Shown one piece after another: positions 5,233 through 6,965 of a stretch of DNA of 6,965 bases (positions are counted from its first letter, which is position 1; each line of letters opens with the position of its first letter). Both the position numbers and the translations under genes were made by a program. The DNA lies in NCBI GenBank assembly GCA_021736745.1, contig JAIPFG010000170.1:1-6965 (forward strand), given 5' to 3'. The notes beneath the pieces were generated by a model. It made no database searches. It had not been told where the DNA came from and worked only from the letters and a program-made list of their open reading frames with translations. This stretch comes from Pseudomonadales bacterium. Its GTDB lineage: Bacteria; Pseudomonadota; Gammaproteobacteria; Pseudomonadales; IMCC2047.

Positions 5233-6885
5233 ATGGCTGCTAAAGACGTATTGTTTGGCGATTCAGCACGCAAAAAGTTGGTCGCTGGCGTAAACATCCT
5301 TGCGGATGCGGTAAAAACAACATTAGGTCCAAAGGGTCGCAACGTTGTGCTGGATAAATCTTTCGGCGCGCCTACTGTGACCAAAGATGGCGTATCCGTC
5401 GCCAAAGAAATTGAATTAAAGGACAAGTTTGAAAATATGGGTGCCCAGATGGTTAAGGAAGTGGCTTCCCAAACCTCTGATATTGCTGGCGATGGTACGA
5501 CAACTGCAACCGTTTTGGCTCAGTCGATTATGGCTGAAGGTTTAAAAGCGGTAGCCGCCGGAATGAATCCGATGGATCTTAAGCGAGGCATTGATAAAGC
5601 CGTGATAGCTGCGGTTAAACATTTGCAGGAAATGTCTAAACCTTGTACCGATAGCAAAGCGATTGCTCAGGTGGGTACTATCTCCGCTAATAGCGATTCT
5701 GCTGTGGGTGATATTATTGCTGAAGCGATGGAAAAGGTCGGTAAAGAAGGTGTTATTACGGTAGAAGAAGGCAGTGGCCTTGAAAATGAACTGGACGTAG
5801 TTGAAGGTATGCAGTTTGATCGTGGCTACCTTTCGCCCTACTTTATTAATAGTCAGGAAACGATGGGTGTTGAGCTGGAAGCGCCTTATATCCTGTTAGT
5901 GGATAAGAAAATATCCAATATTCGTGAAATGTTGCCATTACTGGAGTCTGTTGCTAAATCCGGTAAGCCTTTATTAGTGATCGCTGAAGATGTTGAGGGT
6001 GAAGCATTAGCAACCTTGGTTGTAAACAACATGCGCGGAATTATGAAAGTGGCCGCTGTTAAAGCACCGGGATTTGGTGATCGCCGTAAAGCAATGTTGC
6101 AAGATATTGCTGTGTTAACTGGTGGTACAGTGATTTCCGAGGAAGTTGGCCTCAGTTTGGAAGGCGCTACTTTGGAAGACTTGGGTTCTGCTAAGCGCAT
6201 CAGTATTAATAAAGAAAATACCACTATCATTGATGGTGCTGGCCAAGCGGCTGATATTGAGGCGCGTGTCGGCCAGATCCGTCAGCAAATTGAAGAGACA
6301 TCTTCAGACTATGATCGTGAAAAACTGCAGGAGCGTGTCGCTAAATTGGCTGGTGGTGTCGCGGTGATTAAAGTCGGTGCGACCACTGAAATTGAGATGA
6401 AAGAGAAAAAAGCACGTGTTGAAGACGCGCTGCATTCAACTCGCGCTGCGGTAGAAGAAGGTGTAGTTGCAGGTGGTGGTGTCGCACTGGTACGTGTTCT
6501 CCAGGCAATTGAAGGCTTGAAGGGCGACAATGACGATCAAACTGTGGGTGTTCACATAGCTCGTCGGGCCATGGAATCGCCACTACGCCAAATCGTAACC
6601 AATGCCGGTGAGGAAGCCTCTGTTGTACTGGATAAGGTAAAAGCCGGAACAGACGATTTTGGCTATAACGCCGGAACCGGTGAATATGGAAGCATGCTGG
6701 AAATGGGTATTCTTGACCCGGCTAAAGTGACTCGAACTGCATTACAAAATGCCGCTTCGGTTGCCGGATTAATGATTACCACGGAGTGTATGGTTACAGA
6801 TGCACCGGAAGACAAGTCAGCTATGCCCGATATGAGCGGCATGGGTGGCATGGGTGGCATGGGTGGTATGGGCGGTATGATGTAA
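5233..6885 (+). CDS. groEL: Chaperonin GroEL (60 kDa chaperonin, Cpn60)
   Basis: A 550-residue cytoplasmic ATPase that forms two stacked heptameric rings and folds non-native proteins with GroES. It aligns with E. coli GroEL without gaps through residue 398 at least. ATP-site residues are in place: Asp52 (KDGV), GDGTTTATVLA with Asp87, and catalytic Asp398 in RVEDALHSTRAAVEEGVVAGGG. The apical domain keeps the hydrophobic substrate and GroES contacts Tyr199, Leu234, Leu237 and the APGFGDRR segment (278-285). The C-terminus is four MGG repeats followed by MM, the flexible tail inside the cavity. The start is backed by AAGGAAAG (5221-5228) 4 nt upstream. The 48 bp gap from groES shows no promoter or terminator, so the two are co-transcribed. 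All key residues are intact and it appears to be the housekeeping copy. Confidence 0.98.
   Translation: MAAKDVLFGDSARKKLVAGVNILADAVKTTLGPKGRNVVLDKSFGAPTVTKDGVSVAKEIELKDKFENMGAQMVKEVASQTSDIAGDGTTTATVLAQSIMAEGLKAVAAGMNPMDLKRGIDKAVIAAVKHLQEMSKPCTDSKAIAQVGTISANSDSAVGDIIAEAMEKVGKEGVITVEEGSGLENELDVVEGMQFDRGYLSPYFINSQETMGVELEAPYILLVDKKISNIREMLPLLESVAKSGKPLLVIAEDVEGEALATLVVNNMRGIMKVAAVKAPGFGDRRKAMLQDIAVLTGGTVISEEVGLSLEGATLEDLGSAKRISINKENTTIIDGAGQAADIEARVGQIRQQIEETSSDYDREKLQERVAKLAGGVAVIKVGATTEIEMKEKKARVEDALHSTRAAVEEGVVAGGGVALVRVLQAIEGLKGDNDDQTVGVHIARRAMESPLRQIVTNAGEEASVVLDKVKAGTDDFGYNAGTGEYGSMLEMGILDPAKVTRTALQNAASVAGLMITTECMVTDAPEDKSAMPDMSGMGGMGGMGGMGGMM
6841..6876 (+). repeat. Four 9 bp repeats encoding the GroEL Met-Gly-Gly tail
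   Basis: ATGGGYGGY is repeated four times in tandem (6841, 6850, 6859 and 6868) and encodes residues 537-548. The first two units are identical, the third differs in its last base, and the fourth differs at the third position of both glycine codons. This is the normal GroEL tail; the repeat could vary in copy number by slippage. Confidence 0.9.
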
Positions 6886-6910
6886 TATTGCCCGTCACCT
6901 AGTAAAACCT

Positions 6911-6942
6911 AAAAACCCCGCTAACTGCGGGGTTTTTTCTTT
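6911..6942 (+). terminator. Rho-independent terminator of groESL
   Basis: CCCCGC (6916-6921) and GCGGGG (6927-6932) pair around a 5 nt loop, TAACT, and are followed by TTTTTTCTTT. A run of A before the stem extends the pairing into the T-tract. It lies 25 bp after the groEL stop and clearly ends the operon. Confidence 0.93.
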
Positions 6943-6965
6943 TAAATCAGACCTCTTTCTAAGTT

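Noticed and set aside
6841..6882. Short tandem repeat at the end of groEL as a novel repeat element
   Set aside because: It encodes the standard GGM tail of bacterial GroEL.

Overview
The window looks like chromosomal housekeeping DNA from a gammaproteobacterium. The evidence is an fxsA-groES-groEL cluster read from a sigma-32 type heat-shock promoter rather than a CIRCE/HrcA operator, a YajQ (DUF520) protein close to the E. coli form, an AmpG-type permease, and a GroEL ending in GGM repeats. Moderate GC coding DNA and the protein sequences would fit a marine cellvibrionad-like lineage, but that placement is inference.

Layout. Bases 1-124 hold at most the tail of an upstream + strand gene and a hairpin. 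A 2-dehydropantoate 2-reductase gene (panE-like, - strand) follows at 125-1093. It diverges across 79 bp from a two-gene + strand unit: yajQ (1173-1655) and, 6 bp later, an AmpG-like muropeptide permease (1662-2903). A perfect inverted repeat covers the yajQ stop and the permease start. A strong, probably bidirectional terminator separates the permease from a convergent FabG-like short-chain dehydrogenase (2954-3718, - strand). Next is a 461 bp divergent intergenic region whose centre is very AT-rich (about 24% GC by hand count over 3841-4080). On the + strand come fxsA (4180-4641), a 249 bp leader region carrying the heat-shock promoter, groES (4891-5184), groEL (5233-6885), and a classic rho-independent terminator.

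How the genes fit together. groES and groEL encode the two rings of the GroE chaperonin and are co-transcribed. fxsA, a small membrane protein, sits upstream as in E. coli. PanE (pantothenate/CoA synthesis), YajQ (nucleotide-binding family), AmpG (peptidoglycan recycling) and the dehydrogenase are not obviously one pathway.

I see no mobile element, CRISPR array, tRNA, rRNA or novel multi-gene system. The points worth a second look are regulatory: the stop/start hairpin between yajQ and ampG, a possible 10-codon leader ORF and a spaced heptamer repeat upstream of groESL, and the AT-rich block between the dehydrogenase and fxsA.
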